Source: Thelephora terrestris (lineage: Eukaryota; Basidiomycota; Agaricomycetes; Thelephorales; Thelephoraceae). From it: 64,000 nt of DNA. The stretch covers positions 372,001-436,000 of the forward strand of contig WIUZ02000022.1 of NCBI GenBank assembly GCA_015956445.1, given 5' to 3'. Positions 1 to 10,792 of the stretch are shown here, piece by piece (position 1 is the stretch's first letter; every line of letters starts with the position of its first letter). The position numbers were made by a program, and so were the translations under genes. Under the pieces are notes generated by a model. The model was not told where the DNA came from, ran no database searches, and worked only from the letters and a program-made list of their open reading frames with translations.

Positions 1-760
1 GCCAGCCCGTGGTCCTGCTATTCAGGGACGAGTCAGCCCGTCTCCAGTCTACAAACCTGATAACCGTGACGGGGGACGCAACTAGTAGCAAAAGCTGTTT
101 TCCTGACCCACCGGCCAAGCAAGGCCCGAATAGACCTAAGCAGGCTGGTCTATCCAAGTGAGTGAAGTTCACCTTTGCGATGGCCCACCCCGTTTCTGAG
201 AGCCTACTAGGCAAGCTGTGACAGGGATCGTTGCTTCCATCGTCAGCGTTGTGACGCTATTATCCATCCTTGTCGTTCTACACCTTTTCCTGCGGTACAG
301 GCGGAGCAGCCGAGCCCGTGGAGAAATACTACAGGGAGGGATTGAACGTGGCCCCGGCTTCGCTAAACCGGGAGTCGCTCCGCCTCCTGATACACAACCT
401 GCCCAGTCGTCATGGAATGCGATCACCATCATCAACAAATCAATGCCCTACCCGATGGAAAAGTACACGAGTCGGCCAGTTTCCCCTTACTTCGTTCAGT
501 CAACCCCACAAAATCACGACCCGGACCGCTACGAGCAAATGCAATCGCTCAGCGCCGCAACAGCCGATTTGGATCAGATCCTCAACGCATCTGTTATCAT
601 TTCTGACGGTGGCGAGGGAATATGGTCTTCATCGTTGTCGCCTTCCACCCCGCACTCACAAGACATTCAATATACAGAACTGCCAAGTAGAACAAAGGAA
701 CAACATGGGGCGACGATCCTGGTATCTCCTTCGTCGTCCCCATCGAACCTCGAGATTTGA
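1..760 (+). CDS. Single-pass membrane protein, 5' end missing (hypothetical)
   Basis: The reading frame is open from the window edge (codons from base 3) to 157, joins across an intron at 158-210 (GTGAGT...TAG) and ends at TGA 758-760. The visible protein has a short extracellular stretch, one strong membrane segment (VTGIVASIVSVVTLLSILVV region) and a basic stop-transfer (RYRRSSRAR). A Ser/Pro-rich cytoplasmic tail of about 150 residues follows. This layout is common among basidiomycete cell-surface proteins of unknown function; no catalytic domain is visible. The GTG at 218 is internal to an exon and is not a start. The true start and any signal peptide lie upstream of the window. No function is assigned. 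Confidence 0.65.
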
Positions 761-832
761 TCATTCCTATGTGTTGCATCCAGCAGGTATTATTTTCGGG
801 CAGGGCGTGACCCATAGGGGGACGAGGTGGCT

Positions 833-1182
833 ATGGTGGCTCCTACTTCAGAAAATTTCCCCTATACTGCTTTTGCTCGGTTGGAGGCGATTTCTGTGTT
901 TGTGCTCAGTTACTGTATTTTTACCTTGCGATAGCTATTGTTTTGAATTTGAAGCCAGTCATCGCGATTGCTGCTACTTCCATCACAGGTACACATATAA
1001 TGCAACGGTTGAATTTGAACCTTAGAGTCGAGTAGATATGAGAGATCGTCGATTTTTCCTTCCGGGTGCTGACTACCGTCACCCCTGTGGCCTCCGTTGG
1101 CCTCTTCGGCTCCTTTATGGTCGCTTTTCTCCGTGGTATCAAGGATATTTCCAAACTTTCAGATGATGCCAAGGCAAAGTGA
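833..1182 (+). CDS. Possible small multi-pass membrane protein or broken relic
   Basis: From ATG 833 a frame encodes a short N-terminus beginning MVAPTSENFPYTAF and a hydrophobic stretch. To continue into the next hydrophobic frame it needs either removal of 909-934 (GT...AG, only 26 bases) or a frameshift. The second part runs 935-988, then a normal-looking intron 989-1042, then 1043-1182. It encodes further membrane segments (VASVGLFGSFMVAFL) and the tail GIKDISKLSDD before TGA. The hydrophobic periodicity and the good second intron argue for coding origin. The 26-base gap argues for a frameshifted relic. No family is recognised; the end resembles the last membrane segment of the gene at 29-30 kb. 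Confidence 0.35.
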
Positions 1183-1864
1183 TACCTTGAAGGTGACATT
1201 GACCTGAAAGAACCGGACGAGTAAAGAGTTTCCAGTAAGCCTCCTTGCAGTAAGGCCTAACTACTCTGAAATCTCGGCAACGTCTTTTGAATGAAGCAGA
1301 TGTGATGATGAGCACTGTGAAAAATCCTGTACCTTATATCTGACGACATGCGCCTAAAACTCACAGATGAAGTTGGTGGAAGGCGCTGAAAGTGGGCGCT
1401 TATAAGAAAGGCGGCATGAATGGCCTTGATTTTAGTCGCTATAGTTTTTACGGTGGAGGATTCGTTGTAGTTAAATAACGCTGTTGTATGACTTGCGGTT
1501 AATCGTAGGCGTCGATCATATTCCACAGATGTGGGCCTTCGGCGTTGCTTTGCCCGGTAACTGGCAAAACTCGAAACCTTGAGCTTGGAGTCCGGAGAGC
1601 CATGGCTAGAACTGGCCCAGACCAGCACGGGAGACAGTCTACCACGCCTCGCGATCAAATAGGTTGCCATCACTCCAGATCGGGTGTGCTACTACATCTT
1701 GACGTTGTTCCTCCTCTTCATTCGCCTGCCCGCTTGCTGTCTTTCTTTTCAACCCACGCTCTTTTTGTCTTCGTCTCCTCCTTTCTTTAGTTTTCCCAGC
1801 GAAGTCCTTCTGTCCGGTATATCTGACTCGCCAGATTCAACGTTCGACGTTCGACCCTCAACGT

Positions 1865-2941
1865 ATGTCCCGCCAACAATATCCGGCTCCTCCACCCCGT
1901 GGAACAAATCCCTTCATCGACGCAGAGCCTATCTATGAGACTGGCCCACCAATCACACACCCACGTCGCGACCTGTCTTCGCCACACAGCTTGTCCGTTT
2001 GTCCTATTCTGTTCTCGCCCTAACTGAAGTTGGATGAACTTATGCTTCCAAGCAGTCGCAATGATCCAGACGCTCAGGATGACCTCAATCCCTTCCGCAA
2101 TCCTCAAATGGTTCAAACCAATCCCATTACACTAGTGGCTCCCCGCCCCGGTTATGCCACCAATATCTCAGCACTGACTCTCAACCACCCATCCCCCGTC
2201 GCAACACCAGTGGGACGCCTCCATGGAGATGTCTTTGATCGCGGGTCTCCAGCAATCGCAGTACCACAAACACCGCACCCACTGCAGCCTCCTTCCACTC
2301 CCATCGCCCCGGTTTTTGCTCGACCCTCGAAAGCTTCTACCGTCAAATTTACTCAGGAACAACCGATCATGCGAGGAGAGATGGAAGAAACCCTGTTGCC
2401 AAAGCGCGGGGCACACGGCGACCAATTTTGGAGGAGGTTTAGCATGGTTGCGAAGGTAGAGAACAACAAACCTAGGTACGTCTCTTGGAGATTCTCGGCT
2501 CGAAAGCCTTCTTACAGAAAAATCCAGCACCTGGTTGGTAGAGACAAGTGTTGGGCAGAGTCGTTTTAGCCGTTGGGTATGGGTCTGTGCAATATTTTTG
2601 GTCTTGGTACGAATTCAGAATCAACTCTCACTGTTGTTTACTAATCTGATCCCGCCATCCAGGCCATTGTGGGCGCGTCCACCCTGGGTTGGTATATGAG
2701 CAAGAACAGCCCAAGCAACGGAACTCCCACCGCCGTAGGAGGCAAGGACAACGAGCAACCTGTCCCAACGACCACCAGCTCAATAGTAGTTGGAAACCTA
2801 GGAGGCTCCACGCGTTTCCATGTGTCTCCAACACTCACTATTGCCAATCGAGCGCATGAGCCATCATTCACAGGGTTGAAGATCTTAGGCCTCCGCCCGG
2901 GTCACAAGAGACTTAGACGCGGGGCCACTCATTTTCAGTAA
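1865..2941 (+). CDS. Conserved basidiomycete single-pass membrane protein
   Basis: Predicted exons are 1865-1996, 2030-2475, 2528-2606 and 2663-2941, giving about 311 residues. The N-terminal half is a Pro/Ser-rich cytosolic region (MSRQQYPAPPPRGTNPF; later LLPKRGAHGDQFWRRF). One membrane segment follows (WVWVCAIFLVLAIVGASTLG) and then a Ser/Thr/Asn-rich exterior with sites that look glycosylated, so a type II topology is inferred. The membrane segment is split by the third intron. The first intron is only 33 bases with the donor GTTTGT; a 37-base alternative donor breaks the frame. The leader is CT-rich, as in many fungal promoters. The layout resembles uncharacterised agaricomycete proteins; no enzymatic function is seen. 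Confidence 0.7.
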
Positions 2942-3334
2942 TGCTGCATATACACAGAACCGCATTCTTCCAATGCACCTTTCACACCACATCCTAACCA
3001 CCCGTCCATGATACCCTTGCTAGTTTTCATTTCCTTTGGTGCCCCCTCCTGACACCATCCGTGTTGCATCGAACCTGGGAACTGAATCTGATTCTTGTAC
3101 TTTTTAGCTCACATTTCATGCTCGTTTTAGCCCTTGCACTGCATTTTCAGTGACTGGAACAATTGGACCTTTTCATTAAATTTGAGATCATTGTGCATCC
3201 ATCCATCGTTTTACAAATTAGGAAATTTACGTCATGGCGGGAGACCACAGTGCATTTTGCCGACAAATATGACCAAACAAACCGTCTGTTGTCCGCCGAA
3301 TGTGTTGTAGAAAAGCTTGGGCTAAGGCGGGTTG

Positions 3335-3342
3335 TATAAATA
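3335..3342 (+). promoter_or_regulatory. TATA-like box of the STE3-type gene
   Basis: TATAAATA lies 41 bases before the receptor start codon at 3383. A second ATG at 3343, directly after the box, opens an out-of-frame ORF overlapping the start. If transcription begins the usual 30-40 bases downstream of the box, that ATG would be excluded from the mRNA. The motif is seen; its use is inferred. Confidence 0.35.
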
Positions 3343-3382
3343 ATGTACCCCCGCCGCTCTCTCTCCTCCACTTGTACACCTC

Positions 3383-5070
3383 ATGACGCTATCTACCGAA
3401 CTCGCTCTCTTTATTGTCGCCGCTTTTTTTGGGTGCATCCTCTCACTTTGCTGCCTATCATGGCAAACGAACAGCATGAATATCAGCTCTGTTCTCCTCA
3501 GTTCCTGGCTTCTCATAGGTTGCTTCGTTTTCTTCGTGAATTCCCTCGCTATGAATGCCAAAATCTGGTGCGACATCTGTGCGTAACTTTTCAATTCCAC
3601 TATCTGGTCAAAGTGTGCTGACATTACAAAGCCATAAAATTGATGGTTGGCGTATACGTTGGAGTCCCCGCATCGATAATTTGTGTCTTGCATCGTCTAT
3701 ATATGACCATTTCCTCTCCGAATTCCATCCCAGACAAAGTGCGCATACCATAAAGCAACCCAATGGTCTCCTTTCTCACATCTTTCCCGTTTCAGCGACT
3801 CTATCAACTCCTTTGCAAACTCGCTCTTATGCTGGGTATACCAGCACTGATCATTGTTGTCCGTGAGTCACAACCTCGAGTCTCCTATATTTTCTCGAGC
3901 TAATGCGCGCCCGTCTTCCCCCTAGATATCATCGTCCAAGGTCTGTCTCTGAGACCCCGCTTCACATCACACTGATTCGTTAATACTTTTCACAGATCGG
4001 CGTTACATATTCATTGAGCAGGCAGGATGTATCCCCAGCATCTCGCCTTCGTTGTTTCCCTTGATCGCTGTCCTCATTTGGCCACTTCTATTCAATCTCG
4101 CCTCGCTTGCTTACCTTGGTATTTCAATCTTTTAAAATCTTTGCCCGAGAATTTTATCTAACGATCTACAAGGATTGGTGACTTACTCTATCTGGGCACC
4201 CAGAGGAGAACCACGAACGTCCCCAGCATCGCCAGAAACTTTGACGTTGTATTGCTTTCTGAGACTATACGTTTCCCTTTTTATCGGAATCGTCTGCACC
4301 AGTTCTATATCCTTGTTCCTTCTGGCATGGGTCATCGACAATTCGAACATCTCTGTTAATTCGCTTCATCACGACTTCCAAACCGTGTATATTCTCACTA
4401 CCGACCAGTGGTTGCGTAACCCTCAACTTCGCACTGCAGTCGAATTGCGGTGGCTCTGGATATCTTCAAGCCTTGTGCTCGCGTTTGGTTTATTTCCGAA
4501 CGAGAGGGCCAAGCAACTATTTGGCTGGCTAGCATCCGTCAAGGTGTATGTCCGAACAAGGTTTGTAACACGTTGTTCCCGAGTTACTTCCATGCTGACG
4601 ATCACTACAGGATTTTGCATCGACCAACTTCAACTGCGGTATGCCATGGATCTCTCCCCGTGTACATCTCCCGATCATCAACCTCATCCCATAGTGAAGC
4701 CCCCGTGATCTCGCCTCTCGTCCGCCAGTCGACACTCGCTCCTACCTTCTCTTCCCAAACCCCTTCCGTAAAATATCAACAATCCGAGATATATTCTACG
4801 ACCTCCGAACCTGATACCCGATCCTCGTCTTCTCAACCTTGTGAAACCGAAACCGAAACCATTCGACCTAACGCGCCTTCTGAACGTCAAGAAACCTCTA
4901 AACCTTACGAACTCCCTCAGTCGAGCCGGTCCTCGCAACAAACACAACGTATTCTGAATTCAACGGCTTCCGTGCTGACGCTGGCGGATAGTACCTACCC
5001 CGCTTCCTCTTTTGGGCGGGGGTCTTCGACTTACCAGACCTGTGAGGAGGATGGATCTATCAGGGATTGA
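3383..5070 (+). CDS. STE3-type mating pheromone receptor (GPCR)
   Basis: A seven-membrane-segment G-protein-coupled receptor of the fungal STE3 (class D) family, which senses farnesylated lipopeptide pheromones at the plasma membrane and signals through a heterotrimeric G protein to the mating MAP-kinase cascade. Exons are 3383-3578, 3632-3738, 3796-3862, 3926-3940 (15 nt), 3996-4118, 4173-4560 and 4611-5070, phase-consistent, giving 451 residues. Family marks seen: the KIWCDI motif before helix 3, VHIIVQDRRYIFIEQAGC between helices 4 and 5, seven hydrophobic segments ending about residue 335, and a Ser/Thr-rich tail of about 130 residues suited to phosphorylation. No CaaX pheromone precursor was recognised nearby, so it may be a mating-locus receptor or one of the non-mating paralogues. 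Confidence 0.9.
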
Positions 5071-5704
5071 CCGCCCCTCAGCAAGGTCCTTCATGTATCT
5101 ATACCTATATACTTGCACACGCCTCTGCGAGGCAGTAGTTGTACTTGAGTCGGCCACTGAGTCATGACGCTTTACGACCCTTATTGTAACCGCCACGAGC
5201 AATAATTTACCTCTCGTTAATATATCCTCACCACCTCAAGGGGGGTCTTGTTTGCCAATCGGTCAAAATTGGCTGAACGGCGTCATTCTCATGTCCATTC
5301 GGCTTACACCACGCATGTGTACGCCTCGGTGAACCTTCGGGTACGCAACTCATATCAAGTCGAGCGTTGCTCCGACACAGAACTACGCCTGGTTCCCTGG
5401 ATGGAAAGGGGTCGGAGCCTGGAAGACATCGAATTTCGCCCGAGCGAATCCCCTCCATTTATGATTTCGGCAAGTACCCCAAACTGGTAACAGCGCCGAT
5501 AGGCCCCGAAAACTAACTCTAGCGGCCAACATTTGATCGGACAGAACACAAGACCCCCTCCCTGTCGGTCGTGAGGAAATCCGAAAAGCCTATTGCGGCA
5601 ACCATGAATCACATGAAAGCTTGACATGTGACTCGTCCACCTCCCACAAAACCCCGGTGGGTTGAAACTCAGGTTAGCATTTCTTCGCCTCTCCTCCAGT
5701 AATC

Positions 5705-7537
5705 ATGTCTAACGAGAGAGCAGCTTTCAAGTCCGAAGTTTCCCAGGTCGAACAGCGGTGGAAGGTAACATCAGTCACATCTTCCCTCTAACATACATCA
5801 TCACCTGACATATTGCTACTAGAGCCCACGGTTCGCTCGCGTCAAACGACCGTACACCGCTGAGCAGGTCGTTTCAAAGAGGGGCTCAATTCGCATCTCC
5901 TACCCTTCTGATGTATTGGCCAAGAAGTTATGGTGTATCTTCTCCCAGCATGCGGAGAATAAAACCCCATCTCACACCTATGGAGCGTAAGCAAGTATGG
6001 CCTGTACGGCCAACTCGGATCGCTCATGAGTTTTCAGTCTGGATCCGGTTCAAGTGACGCAGATGGCCAAGTATCTCGAAACCGTTTACGTCTCGGGATG
6101 GCAATCCTCGAGCACCGCCTCGAGCACTCACGAACCTGGTCCTGATCTCGCAGGTCCGTCTCTATCTTGTCTACTGTGCTCCAAGCTGACAATCATTATC
6201 ACTCCGCTAGATTACCCCTACAATACCGTCCCAAACAAGGTCGAGCATTTGTTCACTGCCCAGCTCTTCCATGACAGGAAACAAAGGGAAGCTCGCACTC
6301 GACTCCCCGATGGAGAACTTGCCTCGACTCCTGTCGTTGATTACTTGCGACCAATAATTGCTGACGCTGATACCGGCCACGGTGGTCTCACCGCCACTAT
6401 GAAGCTCGCCAAGCTCTTCGTTGAGAAGGGCGCTGCTGGCATCCACATCGAGGATCAGGCCCCAGGGACTAAGAAGTGTGGGCACATGGCTGGCAAGGTT
6501 CTTGTCCCCATTCAGGAGCACATAAATCGTCTCGTTGCTATCCGCCTTCAATTCGATATTATGGGTGTTGACAATCTTGTCATTGCTCGGACCGACTCAG
6601 AGGCTGCCACTCTAATTACAACCAACGTCGACGAGCGCGACCACGCGTTCATCCTCGGTTCGACGAACCCCGCCTTGAGGCCCCTCGTCAAGGTCATGCT
6701 GGAAGCCGAAAAGGCGGGCAAGACTGGAGATGCACTTCAGGTGGTCGAGGACGAATGGATCCAATCCGCCGCTCTTGAAACTTTCCCCACAGTCCTCGCA
6801 AAAGCAGTCCAGCTACAAGGCAACTCTTCCAGCAGATCACAGTTTCTCGAGCGCATTAATCATCTCTCCTACTTCGACGCTCTCCACGTCGCAAAGACGG
6901 AGTTCGGTCTCAAAAATTCGCCATACTGGGACTGGGACTCTCCTAGGACTCGGGAGGGTTACTACCGCTACCAGGGCGGAACTTTATGCGCGATAAACAG
7001 GGCAGTTGCATTCGCGCCATATGCTGACCTACTGTGGATGGAGACGAAGAAGCCTATCTACGCCCAGGCCAAGGAGTTCGCTGACGGTGTCCACGCCGCG
7101 CACCCAGGACACTGGCTTGCCTACAACCTCAGCCCATCGTTTAACTGGGACGCCGCCGGACTCAGGGCTGACGCCATGAAGCGCTATGTATGGGATCTCG
7201 CGAACCTTGGATTCATCTGGCAGTTCATCACCGTAAGCCACCGCGTCAATTTTTCGTAATTTTATTGCCTACGTTGTCTTCGCAGCTCGGAGGATTGCAC
7301 TCGAATGCTTACATCAGCGACCACTTCTCAAAATCGTTTGCTGCCGAGGGCATGAAAGCCTATGTTGAGCTCATCCAGCGCAAGGAGCGGGACATCGGCT
7401 GCGACGTCCTCACACACCAAAAGTGGAGTGGTGCCGATTACGCCGACAACCTGCTCAAGACTATCACCGGTGGTATCTCATCCACCGCTGCCATGGGATC
7501 TGGAGTCACGGAAACCCAGTTTAGCACCAAGTTGTAA
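5705..7537 (+). CDS. ICL1: Isocitrate lyase
   Basis: Cleaves isocitrate to succinate and glyoxylate, the entry step of the glyoxylate bypass needed for growth on acetate, ethanol or fatty acids. In fungi it is peroxisomal or cytosolic. Exons are 5705-5764, 5823-5986, 6038-6153, 6211-7232 and 7286-7537, giving 537 residues, the normal length of fungal ICL. Seen: the catalytic signature KKCGHMAGK with its active-site cysteine, the upstream ADADTGHGG substrate/metal-binding segment and the fungal-type insert region. The C-terminus (QFSTKL) could act as a weak PTS1-like signal, but this is not certain. It is convergent with NCA2, 155 bp stop to stop. Identification is secure. Confidence 0.97.
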
Positions 7538-7692
7538 TGCCATGCGCCTCCCATCCTGTAGCTAGGCGTCGGTAAAGGCTGCCCTTCGCGCATGGGCATG
7601 GATTTCCAACAAATGTTTTAACGTATCCGATATTTCACTGTATGTACATCAACAACAATGGGATGAACACCCTTTTGGTAGTTGGACAGAAG

Positions 7693-9879
7693 TTACTGGT
7701 TTCCCCATCCCAACGTAGTGCCCCAGCTCTTCCACATCCGGTCAAGGACTCGGAGTTTCTCGTTTCTACCCAGCCTCGGGTCTTCCAAGTCTTTAACGTC
7801 CTCCAAAAACCCTTCCCGGATCCTGCTAGAGGGAGGGAGGCACATCTCCCCATAGTATCTCAATTGGGTCACAGATAACAACAGTAGACCGGAAGTGAGT
7901 GGCGGGAGAGAATCTCCTGGATCGAGCGGAGTTACAATCCCATCCGTAAGATGGTGGGAGTGGGGTTGGAAGACCAATAGACGTTCAATCCGCCTTATGT
8001 GAGGGGTCAACATTGCGCAATGACGTTTCAAACTGTTCCACGCACCTCATGACAAGCCAGGCAATTGTTCGACGATGACGACCGCCGTATTTTCCAATCC
8101 CCCTACCTCCCTCCCAAACCCGCGCGAGGAGACCGCCTACAGCGTAGGTGATGGCGATAACCGGGGCAACGCCGACGAATGCGAACGTCAATTCTTGGGA
8201 TTTCAGCAGTTTGTCAATCCCCGAGAGCGTTTGGTCGATGTCAACCTGAACGATTCTTGAGTTACTTGCTCCTGGAGATCAGGAAACACCTACCTTGGCT
8301 TTTTGGACTTGAACAAATAAGGACCGCAGCAAGGTTCCGGTAACTGCGGATCTGAATGGTGTTCTGATATCGTCCTCGTATATCTTCAGAATCGGCGTGA
8401 GATCCCCCTGCCGGATAGCGCTCGAGAGGTTCTTCAGTTGGGCCGACGAATAGTGAAGTTTGTCCTTCGCTAGGGTCAGAGCCATCCGCTCCAGTGACTG
8501 ATGGGGAAAGATCAGCGAGGCCAGATTGATTAATACGCCACCTACAGCCAGATCAGCCGCAACAGCCTCTTTCTGCACGATGACGCTACCCTCGCCACCG
8601 GCCCTAACAGTTTTGAGCACGTCTTTCAAAGGGTCGATCAACCACCCCTGCCAAAGGCCCAAAATTGTGTCCCGTGCATCTTTTGTGACCTCTTGTAAAG
8701 AAGCCCTGGACGTATATAATAACCTGAGCCCATAAAAGAGGAGCGGAGGTCCCAAGAGCAACTTTGGCCAAGCCAGTACCAAGTTCGATGGTCTTTTTAG
8801 CTTGTTTTCAGCGAAGATGGACAAATTCTTCATTCTGTGACCAGGGAGAACTTTGATTGACAAGTCGAGGAGACGCTCGACCGACCCCGGTCTGATACCG
8901 AGTTGTGTTGGTTTCCCATCCAGTTTGCGTCGAAGAGTGTCGATGAGCGGCGAATAACGCTCAATCCCCAAGTCGGTCGGGTCGTGAGGGCACCCCGCGT
9001 CACTTTCAAAGCTGTCCTGAAGGGAAAGGCGCATCTCTGAGAGGGAGCCGAGGGCCTCTGCGCGTTCGTCTCGAATTCTCTCAAGCTCCTGACGTTTTAA
9101 ACGACACTCCTGTTTCGCCAGTTCGATTGGAAGGGTGACCGTTGACAGGATGGCGCGATGGCACCTGAGAATTTCGTCCCACAGTTGAGTCAAGGACTGT
9201 TTCGCTCGGGGCTGAGGCTGAGCCCTCCTGACGCGCAGAACTGAAAAGGAGGTAAAGGTGTACCGGTGTAGATGGGGGAACATGGCTTTGGTGAGAGCAT
9301 TGTAGTGAAGGCTGTCGACCGACGTCGGGAAAACTTGACGTATGGAGGCTGGATTGAATGAAGAAAGCGTGATTGGGATGTTATGTTCCCGAAGGGCGCT
9401 TGCAACGGTTCGGAATAGGTTTAATAACCGAACCGGGAGAGCTGGAAAGTGTGTTCAGAATCATTGTAAGGCGGACACTCAAAGCCGTTACTTTGCAGAA
9501 GGTACCACGTCAGCTCGTACCGGGACCTCTCGATGTTGTCCCACCATTCAGCCTCCGTCTCGGCCTCGGTAGCCTGGTCCAGGTACGCGTGCAGCGCGTC
9601 AGCATACACACCGAGGACGGCCCGTCCGAGGACAGCTTGTTTCAAAACCTCTTCTTCAGGGTCACTCGAAGGTGCAGTTGTGTCGCGCAAGAGGATCAAA
9701 GCAGCTAGGATCGACTGTTCGTCGGTTGGTTTATTGAGTTCCAGCAACGCATCTTGGAGTTTTTGCTTGGTCTCAGAAGTAGCACCTGACGTGAAATTCT
9801 GGGGCTGTTGTTGATCTGTTGCGGGTAGCTGGGTCCTCCCTACAGTGTCTTGCACGAAGATTGAGACGAAGGTGGACAT
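7693..9879 (-). CDS. NCA2: NCA2, nuclear control of ATPase protein 2 (mitochondrial)
   Basis: A mitochondrial membrane protein. In yeast, NCA2 is needed for correct expression of the mitochondrial ATP6/ATP8 mRNA. Exons on the minus strand are 9492-9879, 8294-9441, 8046-8245 and 7693-7993, giving 678 residues. Seen: the family N-terminal block ADALHAYLDQATEAETEAEW with YLLQTLPVRLLNLF; the core LVLAWPKLLLGPPLLFYG, which is a membrane segment; GWLIDPLKDVLKTVR; the second membrane segment TFAFVGVAPVIAITYAVGGL; and the C-terminal block EGFLEDVKDLEDPRLG. Splicing out 9442-9491 and 8246-8293 restores the family sequence exactly at each junction. Length and both hydrophobic segments match the family. 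Confidence 0.9.
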
Positions 9880-10044
9880 TGAGCGAGAAGAAGGAGACGA
9901 ACATTCATGACGTCAAACCCAACGGGATCTCCGGGTAGGCACGGGCGCTCCGAACAATCACCATTGCGAGCAAGTACTACGTCGTGTGAAGCTGAGATCT
10001 AGGATAATAGATACACCAAGAGTCAGGCAGCATTAGAATCTAAC

Positions 10045-10741
10045 TTAGTCGTTCAGCCAGCCAACATCCCCCTTAGTCCACCTTTCAACAAAGATAGCTC
10101 GTTTGTGGTACACCCTGCGCATCTCCCGGAAGTCTTTGACGAAATCGTCGACTTCCTTGCCATTCGCGGGTCCATCGGAAGGTCCTTTGACGAAATCGCT
10201 GGCTACCTTCTCAGATGCCTCATCCTGAGCTGTAGCTGCGTGGCGTAGTCTAAGCAGCAAGAATTGTTGGGTAAACCTCTGCGCTTTGATGATTAAAGGG
10301 GTTCTAATACCAGAAATTCGATGAGAGACGGACTTGATAAACCTCCTTTTGCTCACGTTCGAGACTCTTCCATCTCGCTTCGAGGCTCCTGGACTCATCG
10401 AATGCGGCCTGTGTTTCTGCTCTCAGTTTGTACAGCTCATCCTGGAGTGAAAGATTATTTTCTGAACGAGTTCAGAGTATCTGTGTTGTTAACATCAAGA
10501 AGGCTCACTGGCAATGGCTTCGTTGGCCATAACGATCTCATCTTGGGCACGATAAATGGTCTTTACATGCTCCAAGGAATGGAAAGTGGCCTGGAAGTAT
10601 TGTTGATCATGCAACAAGTCCTGTAGATCATCTCGTCTGCAAACGATTAGGACACTGAGTACTGAGGCTTCACACAGGCGCAATAACATACGATAACCGA
10701 GATAGTTCTGGGTAGTTTTCAAATAATGTAGATGAGCTCAT
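10045..10741 (-). CDS. VPS37: VPS37-like ESCRT-I subunit (Mod_r domain)
   Basis: A predicted 179-residue coiled-coil protein with the Mod(r) domain of the ESCRT-I subunit Vps37, which helps sort ubiquitinated cargo into multivesicular endosomes. Exons are 10692-10741, 10509-10636, 10334-10461 and 10045-10278. Seen: LSRDDLQDLLHDQQYFQATF near the N-terminus, a long charged helix (RAETQAAFDESRSLEARW), then RFTQQFLLLRLRHAATAQ and DDFVKDFREMRRVYHKR at the C-terminus. It is divergent from RRP40, with 51 bp between start codons, so the two probably share a promoter. Similarity is to fungal Vps37/Mod_r proteins; membership in ESCRT-I is inferred from the family. Confidence 0.85.
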
Positions 10742-10792
10742 GGTCGATGCGGATCGGTAAAATCCAAGCACGTCTCTTTGACTGCGCTGATC

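Noticed and set aside
1183-1864. A gene in the gap before the second membrane protein
   Set aside because: Only chance open frames; the end is a CT-rich leader. Nothing supportable was seen.
2942-3382. Small ORF on the minus strand (3147-3371) as a gene
   Set aside because: No family likeness, no splice structure, and it overlaps the receptor promoter; likely chance.
5071-5704. Pheromone precursor gene between STE3 and ICL
   Set aside because: Both strands were read for short ORFs ending in Cys-aliphatic-aliphatic-X; none was found. The region seems plain promoter.
7233-7285. ICL ending at 7259 with VSHRVNFS
   Set aside because: That end is intron sequence; the last 83 codons of ICL follow after the acceptor at 7285.
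9442-9491. Separate 152-residue gene at 9421-9879
   Set aside because: It is the first exon of NCA2; removing 50 nt joins it to the rest in phase with conserved residues on both sides.
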